Source of the DNA: Candidatus Aminicenantota bacterium
GTDB lineage: Bacteria > Acidobacteriota > Aminicenantia > Aminicenantales > Aminicenantaceae
Direction of reading: 5' to 3'
Length of the DNA stretch: 7,944 nucleotides
NCBI GenBank assembly: GCA_030617525.1
Contig: JAUWVG010000087.1
Span: 1-7,944 of the forward strand
Every line of letters starts with the position of its first letter. Position 1 is the stretch's first letter. The notes under the pieces were generated by a model. The model was given only the letters and a program-made list of their open reading frames with translations. It did no database searches and was not told where the DNA came from. The position numbers and the translations under genes are program-made. Below, piece by piece: positions 1 through 5,979 of the stretch.

Positions 1-839
1 GGTTTAAAAAGAAAGTGAGTCATTCTTGAATTTGGATTTAGGAAAGCTTCGGGAGTTCTTCCCAGGCTCTGGAATGCTCTCTCCCAAAGATCGAGGGAAT
101 AACCGTAATGGGTGCAGTTGAAGCTGACAAACAGGGGAGTGTTGGTCTTTCTTAGATTCTGAAGAGCCTCATCTGCATAGGCAAAAATAAGCATTTCGGT
201 TTCATCGCTGGCCGAGCCTCTTTCAATGTACTGGACAAGGTCCGGACAGGCTTGAGTGATGATTCTCTCTGCAAGAAATCCACTCTCGATAAGCCTGTTT
301 TTATGCGCTCCCTCTTCAATAGTTGTCTGAGTGGCGAATAAAATGACTTGGGCCTCAGGCCGAGATTTTAGATTTTCCGCGATGAGCTCGACTCCTGGTT
401 CGATGATCCCCACAACCGGAATGTGTGCTTGCCGGGAGAAGGGTGTTTTATCATACAACACGGAAAGAGTGTTGCATCCAATCAGGATAAGGTCCGGGTC
501 GCAGTGCTCAACAAGGCTTTTCAATGCGCTGTCGAAGATGAGGACTTTTTCTTCTTGAGTTTTTAAACTGTTGTATCCCCCCTCCTCAGAGAAAAGGGAA
601 TTGAAAAAGATGAAATTGACATGACTGAACATTTTATATTCTTTCATCTTTTCTGCGGATTCAGCCAGGATGGATAATCCACCAAGCCCTGAATCTGTCA
701 CGGCGATGGTCACATTCTTTTTATTGAAAAAGTCACCCAGGTTGTCTTCTCGTGCAAAAGTCTGTTTATCTGTGCATGAAGATAGAGCAAAACACACAAG
801 AAGGATACAAATAGCGGCTTTGAAAAAGAGTTTATTCAT
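1..839 (-). CDS. Exported lipoprotein Asp/Glu racemase (MurI-like), cut by the left edge
   Basis: I translated the minus strand from an ATG at 839 for 279 codons; the frame is open to base 1, so the C-terminus is missing. Residues 1-22 form a lipoprotein signal peptide: Lys3/Lys7, a hydrophobic core, and lipobox LSSC with Cys22. The rest follows cofactor-independent glutamate racemase in order: DSGLGGLS (49-56; MurI has DSGVGGL), GCNT (121-124, first catalytic Cys122), PVVGIIEPG (141-149), ACP (197-199) and NCTHY (241-245, second catalytic Cys242). Both cysteines that interconvert L- and D-glutamate or aspartate in this family are present, so activity is plausible; substrate cannot be decided from sequence. 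Cytoplasmic MurI has no signal peptide, so this looks like a cell-envelope paralogue. It has its own promoter and is divergent from the vWA-like gene. Start: an in-frame ATG at 854 would add five residues; neither start has a good Shine-Dalgarno. Confidence 0.85.
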   Translation of the reverse strand, partial: MNKLFFKAAICILLVCFALSSCTDKQTFAREDNLGDFFNKKNVTIAVTDSGLGGLSILAESAEKMKEYKMFSHVNFIFFNSLFSEEGGYNSLKTQEEKVLIFDSALKSLVEHCDPDLILIGCNTLSVLYDKTPFSRQAHIPVVGIIEPGVELIAENLKSRPEAQVILFATQTTIEEGAHKNRLIESGFLAERIITQACPDLVQYIERGSASDETEMLIFAYADEALQNLRKTNTPLFVSFNCTHYGYSLDLWERAFQSLGRTPEAFLNPNSRMTHFLFK

Positions 840-887
840 TCGTTTGTTCTGCATTCTTAAAATCAGGATAACTCGTGAGAAATGAGC

Positions 888-916
888 AATATAGCACTGG
901 ATGTTGTCCTTGTCAA
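888..916 (-). promoter_or_regulatory. Sigma-70 promoter of the racemase-like gene
   Basis: On the minus strand, TTGACA (916-911) and TATATT (893-888) are separated by exactly 17 bases. Transcription would begin near 881, about 40 bases before the ATG at 839. Consensus match only; there is no experimental support. Confidence 0.65.
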
Positions 917-1030
917 CCGTGATGCCAATAGTGCGAGGAATACACATTCATCCCGCGCTGCCCGAAGTCATCCACGCTACGCTGGGAAACCTTCATGATC
1001 CTCAATCTGATTGATATTTTGTCTGGGAAG

Positions 1031-1059
1031 TTGACTTAAGGCGCGTTCTAAACTATATT
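1031..1059 (+). promoter_or_regulatory. Sigma-70 promoter of the vWA-like gene
   Basis: TTGACT (1031-1036) and TATATT (1054-1059) lie 17 bases apart, ahead of the ATG at 1098. Together with the opposing promoter at 888-916 this gives two separate divergent, non-overlapping promoters. I see no operator-like palindrome between them. Confidence 0.6.
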
Positions 1060-1097
1060 TTCTTTAGGGTCGTATTATATTTCTAAGGACTAAAACA

Positions 1098-2366
1098 ATG
1101 AAAAAATCAATATTTATTCTTTTGTTTTGTATTTTAGGATTGGCCCTCTTTTCCCAGCAGGTGACCGAAGAGAGTGTTGTCATAAATGTAGAAGTTCCGG
1201 TGAGGGTTTTTGAAGGCAATGCTTTTGTGGACAACCTGACAATCGATGATTTTGAGATTCTCGAAAATGGCGAGCCTCAGAGAGTTGAAGCCGTCTATCT
1301 GGTTAAGAAAAGAAGCATTGAGAGAAGTGAAGAGAAAAGAAGGTTTTCGCCTGAAACGACAAGAAGCTTTTTTCTCTTTTTTGAATTGTCCGAGTACGAT
1401 CCCAGACTTGGTGAAGCGCTTAGCTATTTTATTCAAAATGCCATTTCTCCCGAAGACGAACTGACCATTGCTACACCTATGAAGACCTATCGCTTAAGGG
1501 GCAAGGCCCTTGAGGTCAAATCCCACGATGAGATCGTTGACCAGCTCAAGGGGCTCATAAGGCGGGATACTCTTTTGGGCGCTTCTGAGTACAACAACAT
1601 TATAAAATCTCTTGAAGAACTGGCGAGGACCTTAACAGCTTCTATTCTGGAGGCGATCGAAGTGAATGAGATGACTCAAGACGTCGAAGTGGAAGAGGAA
1701 GGCTATTTCATGCGAATGGAAAACTTGACGCCTGGCGATTTCAAAGGCCGGAGCATTGATGAACAGCTCCAGATTTACCAAGATCTGTTGATGAAGATGG
1801 AAACCATCCGAAGTGTCGATGAGGAGCAGATGATCAACTTCGCCGAATATTTAAAGGATAAAGAAGGCCGGAAGTATGTTTACATGTTTTATCAGAAAGA
1901 ATTCATCCCACAGATCAATCCAAAAATTCTCAACGAGTATATGTCTTTGTATCAAGATCGGCCGAATGTTTCCCTGACCCTTTCTTCTCTATTTGATTTA
2001 TTCGTAAGAGATACAGAATTTGATGTGGAAAAAGTCAAACAGGCTTATGCGGATTCGTCCGTATCCATACATTTTTTGTACATCACAAAGCCATCCCCTC
2101 GTGTATTCGGTGTTTATATGAGTGAGCAGTCAGAGGATATCTTCGGTCCCTTCCGGGAGATGGCTCACGCCACAGGAGGATTTACAGACAGCTCGGCCAA
2201 TCCCGATTTTCTTTTTCAGGAGGCCGTTAAAGCGTCTGAAAACTATTACCTTCTTTATTACTCCCCCAAGGCCTACAAAAGCGATGGAACTTTCAAGAAC
2301 ATCACAGTTAGAGTGAAGGACAAAAAATACCGGATCACGCACCGTGTAGGCTACATCGCCAACTGA
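1098..2366 (+). CDS. Exported vWA-like protein of the 'VWFA-related Acidobacterial domain' type
   Basis: The 422-residue product starts with a Sec signal peptide (Lys2-Lys3, hydrophobic core to about residue 19) and no lipobox, so it is probably secreted or periplasmic. After it comes the typical opening of this family: a strand like VNVEVPVRVF (30-38), then a 'VDNLTIDDFEILENG' segment (44-58) and 'VEAVYLVKK' (63-71). The vWA-like core begins at SFFLFFELSEYDP (90-102) and ends with YYLLYYSPKAYKSDGTFKN (383-401), a terminal pattern common in such proteins. The metal-site motif DxSxS expected of a vWA domain is degenerate: ELSEY occupies that place. The function of this family is unknown; a role in cell-envelope protein interaction is a guess. 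The start is supported by AAGGA at 1085-1089, eight bases upstream. The stop codon falls within a repeat copy. Confidence 0.8.
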   Translation: MKKSIFILLFCILGLALFSQQVTEESVVINVEVPVRVFEGNAFVDNLTIDDFEILENGEPQRVEAVYLVKKRSIERSEEKRRFSPETTRSFFLFFELSEYDPRLGEALSYFIQNAISPEDELTIATPMKTYRLRGKALEVKSHDEIVDQLKGLIRRDTLLGASEYNNIIKSLEELARTLTASILEAIEVNEMTQDVEVEEEGYFMRMENLTPGDFKGRSIDEQLQIYQDLLMKMETIRSVDEEQMINFAEYLKDKEGRKYVYMFYQKEFIPQINPKILNEYMSLYQDRPNVSLTLSSLFDLFVRDTEFDVEKVKQAYADSSVSIHFLYITKPSPRVFGVYMSEQSEDIFGPFREMAHATGGFTDSSANPDFLFQEAVKASENYYLLYYSPKAYKSDGTFKNITVRVKDKKYRITHRVGYIAN

Positions 2367-2425
2367 TCTGAATTATTAATAAAAACTGTCGACACCTTCA
2401 TTTATCTTCAATGACATCAACTTGA
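2362..2425 (+). repeat. Direct repeat copy 1 (64 bp; pairs with 2624-2687)
   Basis: This copy is identical to 2624-2673 over its first 50 bases (2362-2411). It then matches at all but three of the next 14 positions, ending with ATCAACTTGA in both copies. The offset between copies is 262 bases. It begins inside the last codons of the vWA-like gene and contains that gene's TGA stop. It is AT-rich, with a short TTATTAATAA palindrome. Confidence 0.9.
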
Positions 2426-2516
2426 TTGCATGATATTTAACAATATCCGTGAACATCCCTTTGTTTGTTAGCCAGTTTATATCAAATGTCGGCATTTTTT
2501 ACCCCAAGGGGGCGAA

Positions 2517-2607
2517 CTGATCTTGCTACATCTGCTTCGTTACGACCCAATTGCGGTGGACTACCACAGCTTCATGGGTCGATGCCTCGCATCTGCAGCA
2601 ACCTCAG
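2517..2607. repeat. Large imperfect inverted repeat, probable dispersed intergenic element
   Basis: The 32-base arms 2517-2548 and 2576-2607 are inverted copies of equal length with matches at roughly two thirds of positions, best at the ends (CTGA/TCAG and CGACCC/GGGTCG). The 27-base loop carries a nested hairpin, GTGG (2556-2559) with CCAC (2564-2567). No ORF of note crosses it. Together with the flanking direct repeats, the 337-base gap 2367-2703 looks like a structured non-coding repeat. I see no terminator with a U-run and no clear promoter for the downstream gene here. Confidence 0.55.
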
Positions 2608-2623
2608 CTCGTGAATAATCCAG

Positions 2624-2687
2624 ACTGATCTGAATTATTAATAAAAACTGTCGACACCTTCATTTATCTTCAAAAATATCAACTTGA
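2624..2687 (+). repeat. Direct repeat copy 2 (pairs with 2362-2425)
   Basis: This is the second copy of the 64-bp repeat, ending 16 bases before the first possible start of the reductase gene. The promoter of the reductase must lie in or near this repeat. I see only a TTGAGA (2684-2689) without a well-spaced -10. Confidence 0.9.
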
Positions 2688-2703
2688 GAAATTTCCTCCA
2701 AAT

Positions 2704-3480
2704 GTGTATCCTTATAAGTTCAAGAAAATGAAGCAGTTCGACTTAAAAAAACTGAACATGCAGTTCAGGTATGCCACCTGTGAAGATGTTCTCCAGTGGG
2801 TAATCTCCAATCTTTACCCCGATGTGGCCATGACGACCTCCTTCCAATCGTCAGGGATGGTTTTGATCAGTTTCCTGAGAAAGATTCAACCGGATTTTCC
2901 CATCTATTTTATCGATACCGGGTATCATTTTCCCGAAACCCTCGAATTCAGAGACAGATTGATCCAGGAATGGAACCTGAATGTTTTCACTATTTCAGCC
3001 GAAGAGGATAAATACATATTGAAGCAGAATCAGGGTGATTTTATCAAGGAAGACCTCGATACCTGCTGCCAGTTGAACAAGGTCGAGCCCTTGAACAGGT
3101 TGAAAAAAAAGCTGCGAGTTTCTGCGTGGCTTTCAGCGCTGCGCAGAGATCAAAATCCGAGCAGGGCCGATCTCAACATGTTCATGATGGATAAAGCGGG
3201 ATACATCCGCATCAATCCTCTCATACATTGGGACAACAAGAAGTTATGGCAGTATATCTACTCACAAAATTTACCGTTTCATCCCCTCTACGACCAGGGT
3301 TATGCCTCCATCGGGTGTTTTCCACCCTCCTGTACGTCAAGATCTGTCTCCGGTGGAAGTGAGAGGAGCGGGCGTTGGGCCAATACTGAAAAAACAGAAT
3401 GCGGCCTTCACCTGGATCTGGTCGAGGAAGAGGAGAATGCCTGGGTTCGTCAGCTTGAATCCAAGGAGAAGAAAAAATGA
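2704..3480 (+). CDS. cysH: APS/PAPS reductase, CysH family, with four Fe-S cysteines
   Basis: This cytoplasmic enzyme of assimilatory sulfate reduction reduces adenylyl sulfate (or PAPS) to sulfite with thioredoxin or glutathione. Visible family blocks, numbered from the GTG: MTTSFQSSG (43-51, phosphate loop), FIDTGYHFPET (69-79), DTCC (119-122), KVEPLNR (126-132), LRRDQNPSRA (146-155), PLIHWDNKKLWQYI (172-185), HPLYDQGYASIGC (193-205), SERSGRW (219-225) and ECGLH (232-236) with the catalytic Cys233. Cys121, Cys122, Cys205 and Cys210 would bind the [4Fe-4S] cluster, which points to APS rather than PAPS as substrate. The second pair is CX4C (CFPPSC) instead of the usual CX2C. A charged tail of about 20 residues follows. 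Start is uncertain: GTG at 2704 or ATG at 2728 (250 residues), neither with a strong Shine-Dalgarno; I slightly favour 2728 for biology. It overlaps the PLP-enzyme gene by four bases. Confidence 0.88.
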   Translation: MYPYKFKKMKQFDLKKLNMQFRYATCEDVLQWVISNLYPDVAMTTSFQSSGMVLISFLRKIQPDFPIYFIDTGYHFPETLEFRDRLIQEWNLNVFTISAEEDKYILKQNQGDFIKEDLDTCCQLNKVEPLNRLKKKLRVSAWLSALRRDQNPSRADLNMFMMDKAGYIRINPLIHWDNKKLWQYIYSQNLPFHPLYDQGYASIGCFPPSCTSRSVSGGSERSGRWANTEKTECGLHLDLVEEEENAWVRQLESKEKKK

Positions 3481-4805
3481 GCAAAAAGGATTGGAAATAT
3501 CATCTTCAATGTCTCCGCTGTGAGCAGGAGATCGAGTCATTTAAAATATGGTTTGACCATGAACAAAGATGTCCCGGGTGTGGAAACAATCGAGCCGATG
3601 TCAAATATTCCGACAACCTGGCCAATATCGAGGATTTTCTGCAGGATAAGTCTGTCTCGGATTCAGGCCTCTGGAGATATTTTGACTATCTGCCGCTTAA
3701 CAGCCGAGACAACATCGTCTCCTGCGGCGAAGGCCTTGTCCCCATAGACAGGTGGCGGTTTTTGGAAAAATTTGCACACAACAAGTTTGGTCTCAATATA
3801 AAAGTTTATGCTCACAGGCATGACAACAATTTTGCCACCGGCACATTTAAAGATCTGGCAGGCTCAATGATTGCAAGTGTGCTCAAGGAAAGTGAGATTC
3901 CCACTTACGCCGCTGCGTCCACCGGAAACATAGGTGTGGCCTACTCGAGATATCTCTCGGCAGCAGGAATCTCCCTTTATACGTTCCTCCCACATAATTC
4001 GTCTCTTGCTCAGGAGGCCGAAATCGCGTGTTTTGGACAGAAGGTTTTTAGAGTAAGCGGAGACTATCACACAGCCAAAGAACTGGCCATGGAATTTTCT
4101 AAGAAACACGGAATATTACTAGCGGCCGACAACTATGATCCCATGAGGATTGAAGCTAAAAAAACGATGGTTTATGAATGGTTAAGATTGATGCTCGATT
4201 TCCCCAATGTATATATCCAGGCTCTCAGCGGAGGCACAGGGCCCCTCGGTATTGCCAAGGCGTGTCAAGAGTTGAGTGGGTTGGGTTATTTTGAAAAAAT
4301 GCCGCGGTTTATCCTAACACAAACGGATAAATGTTCACCTATGGCCGATGCTTGGGCGGATGCTAAGAAAAACGGATTTCCCGAAGGCTGGGAGAAATCC
4401 TATCCGATCTATCACAATCCTGAAACTATCATTCCGACACTTGCGACAGGTTACCCCATCACATATCCGGTGATCAGTCAGCTTGTCCATGAAAGTGGTG
4501 GAGAGATAAATTCTTTTCCCGAAGTGGAAACCATCGCCATCACACGGCTTGTGGCCTATGAATCGGCCGTAAGGATAGGTCCTGCCGCAGCCATAGCTGT
4601 AGGAGGATTTATTAGATCCCTAACAGATGGTCTTTTAAATGAGGGAGATAGTGTGCTGATCAATATTGGTGAAGGAATACGCAGAGCTCCAGGCTTTATG
4701 TCGCGGTTGAGCTACTCGACGACAAAGGTCGACACTCTAGATGACTGTATATTAATGGACAGAGAGAAGTACCGGCAGCAGCTGTGGGACGATATTTTAG
4801 AGTGA
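3477..4805 (+). CDS. PLP-dependent threonine synthase / cysteate synthase-like enzyme
   Basis: A 442-residue cytoplasmic fold-type II PLP enzyme. The N-terminus has a zinc ribbon (CLRC 12-15, CPGC 32-35), as in many threonine and cysteate synthases. The PLP lysine is Lys125 in TGTFKDLAG (121-129); STGN (148-151) binds the cofactor and substrate; NYDPMRIEAKKT (219-230) matches the family; SGGTGPLG (251-258) is the phosphate loop. Family members replace the phosphate of O-phosphohomoserine (threonine synthase) or displace that of O-phosphoserine with sulfite (cysteate synthase). The gene starts inside the stop codon of the sulfite-producing reductase (ATGA), with AAGGAG at 3463-3468, so the two are translationally coupled. 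From that context, and from a 'YIQALSGGTG' loop and 'SPMADAW' segment that remind me of cysteate synthases, I favour a sulfite-using role. Threonine synthase remains the conservative alternative. Confidence 0.8.
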   Translation: MSKKDWKYHLQCLRCEQEIESFKIWFDHEQRCPGCGNNRADVKYSDNLANIEDFLQDKSVSDSGLWRYFDYLPLNSRDNIVSCGEGLVPIDRWRFLEKFAHNKFGLNIKVYAHRHDNNFATGTFKDLAGSMIASVLKESEIPTYAAASTGNIGVAYSRYLSAAGISLYTFLPHNSSLAQEAEIACFGQKVFRVSGDYHTAKELAMEFSKKHGILLAADNYDPMRIEAKKTMVYEWLRLMLDFPNVYIQALSGGTGPLGIAKACQELSGLGYFEKMPRFILTQTDKCSPMADAWADAKKNGFPEGWEKSYPIYHNPETIIPTLATGYPITYPVISQLVHESGGEINSFPEVETIAITRLVAYESAVRIGPAAAIAVGGFIRSLTDGLLNEGDSVLINIGEGIRRAPGFMSRLSYSTTKVDTLDDCILMDREKYRQQLWDDILE

Positions 4806-4811
4806 AAAGAT

Positions 4812-4899
4812 AAGGATTCAAGGGGTCAAGGGGTCTAGAATCCTCGAATCCTTTGCATCTGAAATCGTTAAAAAAACACTCGAATCCTTAAATCCTTTG
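4812..4899. repeat. Cluster of GAATCCTT / AAGGATTC short repeats with a hairpin
   Basis: Seven bases after the PLP-enzyme stop, 4812-4823 (AAGGATTCAAGG) can pair with 4842-4853 (CCTCGAATCCTT) with one mismatch. Further GAATCC or AATCCTTT units occur at 4838, 4846, 4882 and 4891. It lies between convergent genes and could slow or end transcription, but no U-run follows on either side, so I call it a simple intergenic repeat. Confidence 0.5.
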
Positions 4900-4931
4900 A
4901 ATTAAGTAATTGGGATAAGAACCAATATAGT

Positions 4932-5144
4932 TTAATGGCAGGTAGGGCAGCCGACCGGTTGACAGGTGCCTGTTGAACAAGCGGGCTCTTCCGATTTCGC
5001 CTGAACGCTGAAGGTGGTTAGAGCTTTTTTTATTTTCTTGCTGCCGCATTTTGGGCATTTCAGTTCAACAGTTTCAGAAGTGACTCCAACAAGTTTATCA
5101 AATTTCTCTTCACAGTCGCTGCATTTATAAGAGTAAATAGGCAT
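4932..5144 (-). CDS. FmdB-family zinc-ribbon protein with a Cys-rich tail
   Basis: A 70-residue protein opening with the family signature MPIYSYKCSDC. The zinc ribbon uses C8-x2-C11 and C30-x2-C33. The middle (KKIKKALTTFSV) is typical of FmdB-type small proteins. After an acidic linker the tail has four more cysteines (C56, C61, C66, C69, ending CPTCH), which may bind a second metal or be redox-active. FmdB proteins are named as putative regulators, but their molecular role is not settled. The start is firm: AAGGAG at 5156-5151 lies six bases before the ATG. It is divergent from the MarR-family gene and shares its control region. Confidence 0.85.
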   Translation of the reverse strand: MPIYSYKCSDCEEKFDKLVGVTSETVELKCPKCGSKKIKKALTTFSVQAKSEEPACSTGTCQPVGCPTCH

Positions 5145-5165
5145 TCCTGACTCCTTTGTTTGGCC

Positions 5166-5194
5166 TTGACTTTAACTTGAGTGTTTATTATAGT
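5166..5194 (+). promoter_or_regulatory. Promoter of the MarR-family gene
   Basis: TTGACT (5166-5171) and TATAGT (5189-5194) have a 17-base spacer. The start would be near 5201, giving a leader of about 27 bases to the ATG at 5228. The -10 overlaps both the operator palindrome and the -10 of the divergent promoter. Confidence 0.65.
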
Positions 5195-5216
5195 TGCTAA
5201 TAGCAATTATTGTCAA
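5187..5216 (-). promoter_or_regulatory. Promoter of the FmdB-family gene
   Basis: On the minus strand, TTGACA (5216-5211) and TATAAT (5192-5187) are perfect consensus boxes with an 18-base spacer. The operator at 5190-5210 fills the spacer and reaches into the -10, so bound repressor should block it. Confidence 0.7.
5190..5210. promoter_or_regulatory. Probable MarR operator
   Basis: Two 10-base arms (5190-5199 and 5201-5210) around a single A form an inverted repeat with one mismatch; the inner 13 bases, TTGCTA-A-TAGCAA, are perfect. Size, symmetry and position between the divergent promoters fit a MarR-family dimer site. The expected outcome is autorepression of the regulator plus control of the FmdB-family gene. 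Confidence 0.7.
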
Positions 5217-5227
5217 CAAGAAATAAC

Positions 5228-5641
5228 ATGGATGACGAAAAACTATTGAGTATTTTTTCCTCTCTTATAGAGAGATATTCTGATGCAAAGGATAACATAC
5301 GGAAAGACACAGGATTGACAACGGCAGAACTCAAGGGACTGATGAACCTTGAGATTGACGAGGAGATCAGCTGTCAGGATCTTTCGGTGCGTATGAATAT
5401 ATCCGTTTCGAGAGGAAGCCGTGTCATCGAAAAATTATTTAAAAAAGGCTTCCTGGAAAGAACCACGAGCCCAACAGATAGACGGTGCAAAAACGTGTGG
5501 TTGACGAACAGTGGAGCTCAAGTGCAAAAAAGAATTGAAGCTCAGATTCAGGAGTGTGAAGCACGGCTTGTGGCAAATATTCCTGCTTCCAGACTTGCTC
5601 AACTCAAGATAGATTTAAAAAATTTACTGCACAAGTTTTGA
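5228..5641 (+). CDS. MarR-family winged-helix transcriptional regulator
   Basis: A 137-residue protein, close to the usual MarR length. An N-terminal helix for dimerisation (1-30) is followed by the winged helix-turn-helix: SCQDLSVRMNISVSRGSRVIEKL (48-70) as HTH and GFLERTTSPTDRRCKNVWLT (74-93) as wing with the family DRR motif (84-86). The C-terminal helices (about 95-137) complete the dimer interface. MarR proteins usually repress divergent genes and release DNA on binding a phenolic or similar ligand, or on cysteine oxidation; here Cys49 and Cys87 lie in the DNA-binding domain. I chose ATG 5228; an in-frame TTG at 5210 would add six residues, but it lies inside the operator and only about ten bases after the predicted transcription start. 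Likely targets are its own promoter and the FmdB-family promoter. Confidence 0.88.
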   Translation: MDDEKLLSIFSSLIERYSDAKDNIRKDTGLTTAELKGLMNLEIDEEISCQDLSVRMNISVSRGSRVIEKLFKKGFLERTTSPTDRRCKNVWLTNSGAQVQKRIEAQIQECEARLVANIPASRLAQLKIDLKNLLHKF

Positions 5642-5688
5642 TCCAATAATGGATTTCCCCCTGTCGATATTTTGTGTGGGGCCTGACA

Positions 5689-5717
5689 TTGACAGTCAGA
5701 AAGGCATCGTTTAAAAT
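5689..5717 (+). promoter_or_regulatory. Promoter for the small hydrophobic ORF and secA-like gene
   Basis: TTGACA (5689-5694) and TAAAAT (5712-5717) are 17 bases apart. A short palindrome, CTGAC (5683-5687) with GTCAG (5695-5699), overlaps the -35. It does not resemble the MarR operator at 5190-5210. Transcription would start near 5724, about 20 bases before the small ORF. Confidence 0.6.
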
Positions 5718-5742
5718 ATTTCATAGATAAAGTAGAGAAAAA

Positions 5743-5979
5743 ATGCATAAAATGAATTTGTCAATTCAACTCTCCTCCAGTCAACAGATAGAGAAAACCT
5801 TGCTGTTTTTATGCCCGCTCCTTTTCCTCTTGGCTCTTCTCTTTCCGCCTCTTCTGCTGCTTCTCCCCTTTATCCTGTCTGTTCGTTTAGTTGTTTTTGC
5901 ACCTGTCCCTAAAGTTTCCCGGCCGCGCAAACAGAAATACATCCCTTCACTATCAAGCGCAAGGGGCCCTCCTTTTTAG
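5743..5979 (+). CDS. Small, very hydrophobic protein or leader ORF upstream of secA-like gene
   Basis: I do not recognise this 78-residue product. A short polar N-terminus is followed by a Leu/Phe/Pro-rich membrane stretch (about 19-52, long enough for one or two passes), a basic Pro-rich segment (57-65, VSRPRKQK region) and the end ARGPPF. It could be a signal-anchor or small exported peptide. Support for it being real: it begins about 20 bases after a good promoter, and its stop codon lies in an inverted repeat that covers the secA Shine-Dalgarno. Against: its Shine-Dalgarno (GAGA before the ATG) is weak, and its pyrimidine-rich sequence could produce Leu/Phe/Pro codons by chance. An alternative start is the ATG at 5752. 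Confidence 0.45.
   Translation: MHKMNLSIQLSSSQQIEKTLLFLCPLLFLLALLFPPLLLLLPFILSVRLVVFAPVPKVSRPRKQKYIPSLSSARGPPF

Noticed and set aside
331..885. Plus-strand ORFs of 75 and 71 codons
   Set aside because: They run antisense to the racemase-like gene, whose catalytic motifs are clear on the minus strand.
840..1030. Possible RNA gene or gene remnant in the left intergenic space
   Set aside because: Apart from the racemase promoter at 888-916, I found no convincing ORF, stable stem or conserved motif here.
2502..2511. CCCCAAGGGG palindrome as a terminator for the vWA-like gene
   Set aside because: The stem is only four pairs with a two-base loop, and no T-run follows on either strand; the T-run lies on the wrong side for a plus-strand terminator.
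3316..3333. CysH as a frameshifted or broken gene because of the odd CX4C
   Set aside because: The change is an in-frame six-base difference and conserved blocks continue on both sides to ECGLH, so the gene is intact.
4909..4926. Hairpin ATTGG / CCAAT just past the FmdB-family stop as its terminator
   Set aside because: It has only five pairs, is AT-rich, and has no U-run after it on the minus strand.
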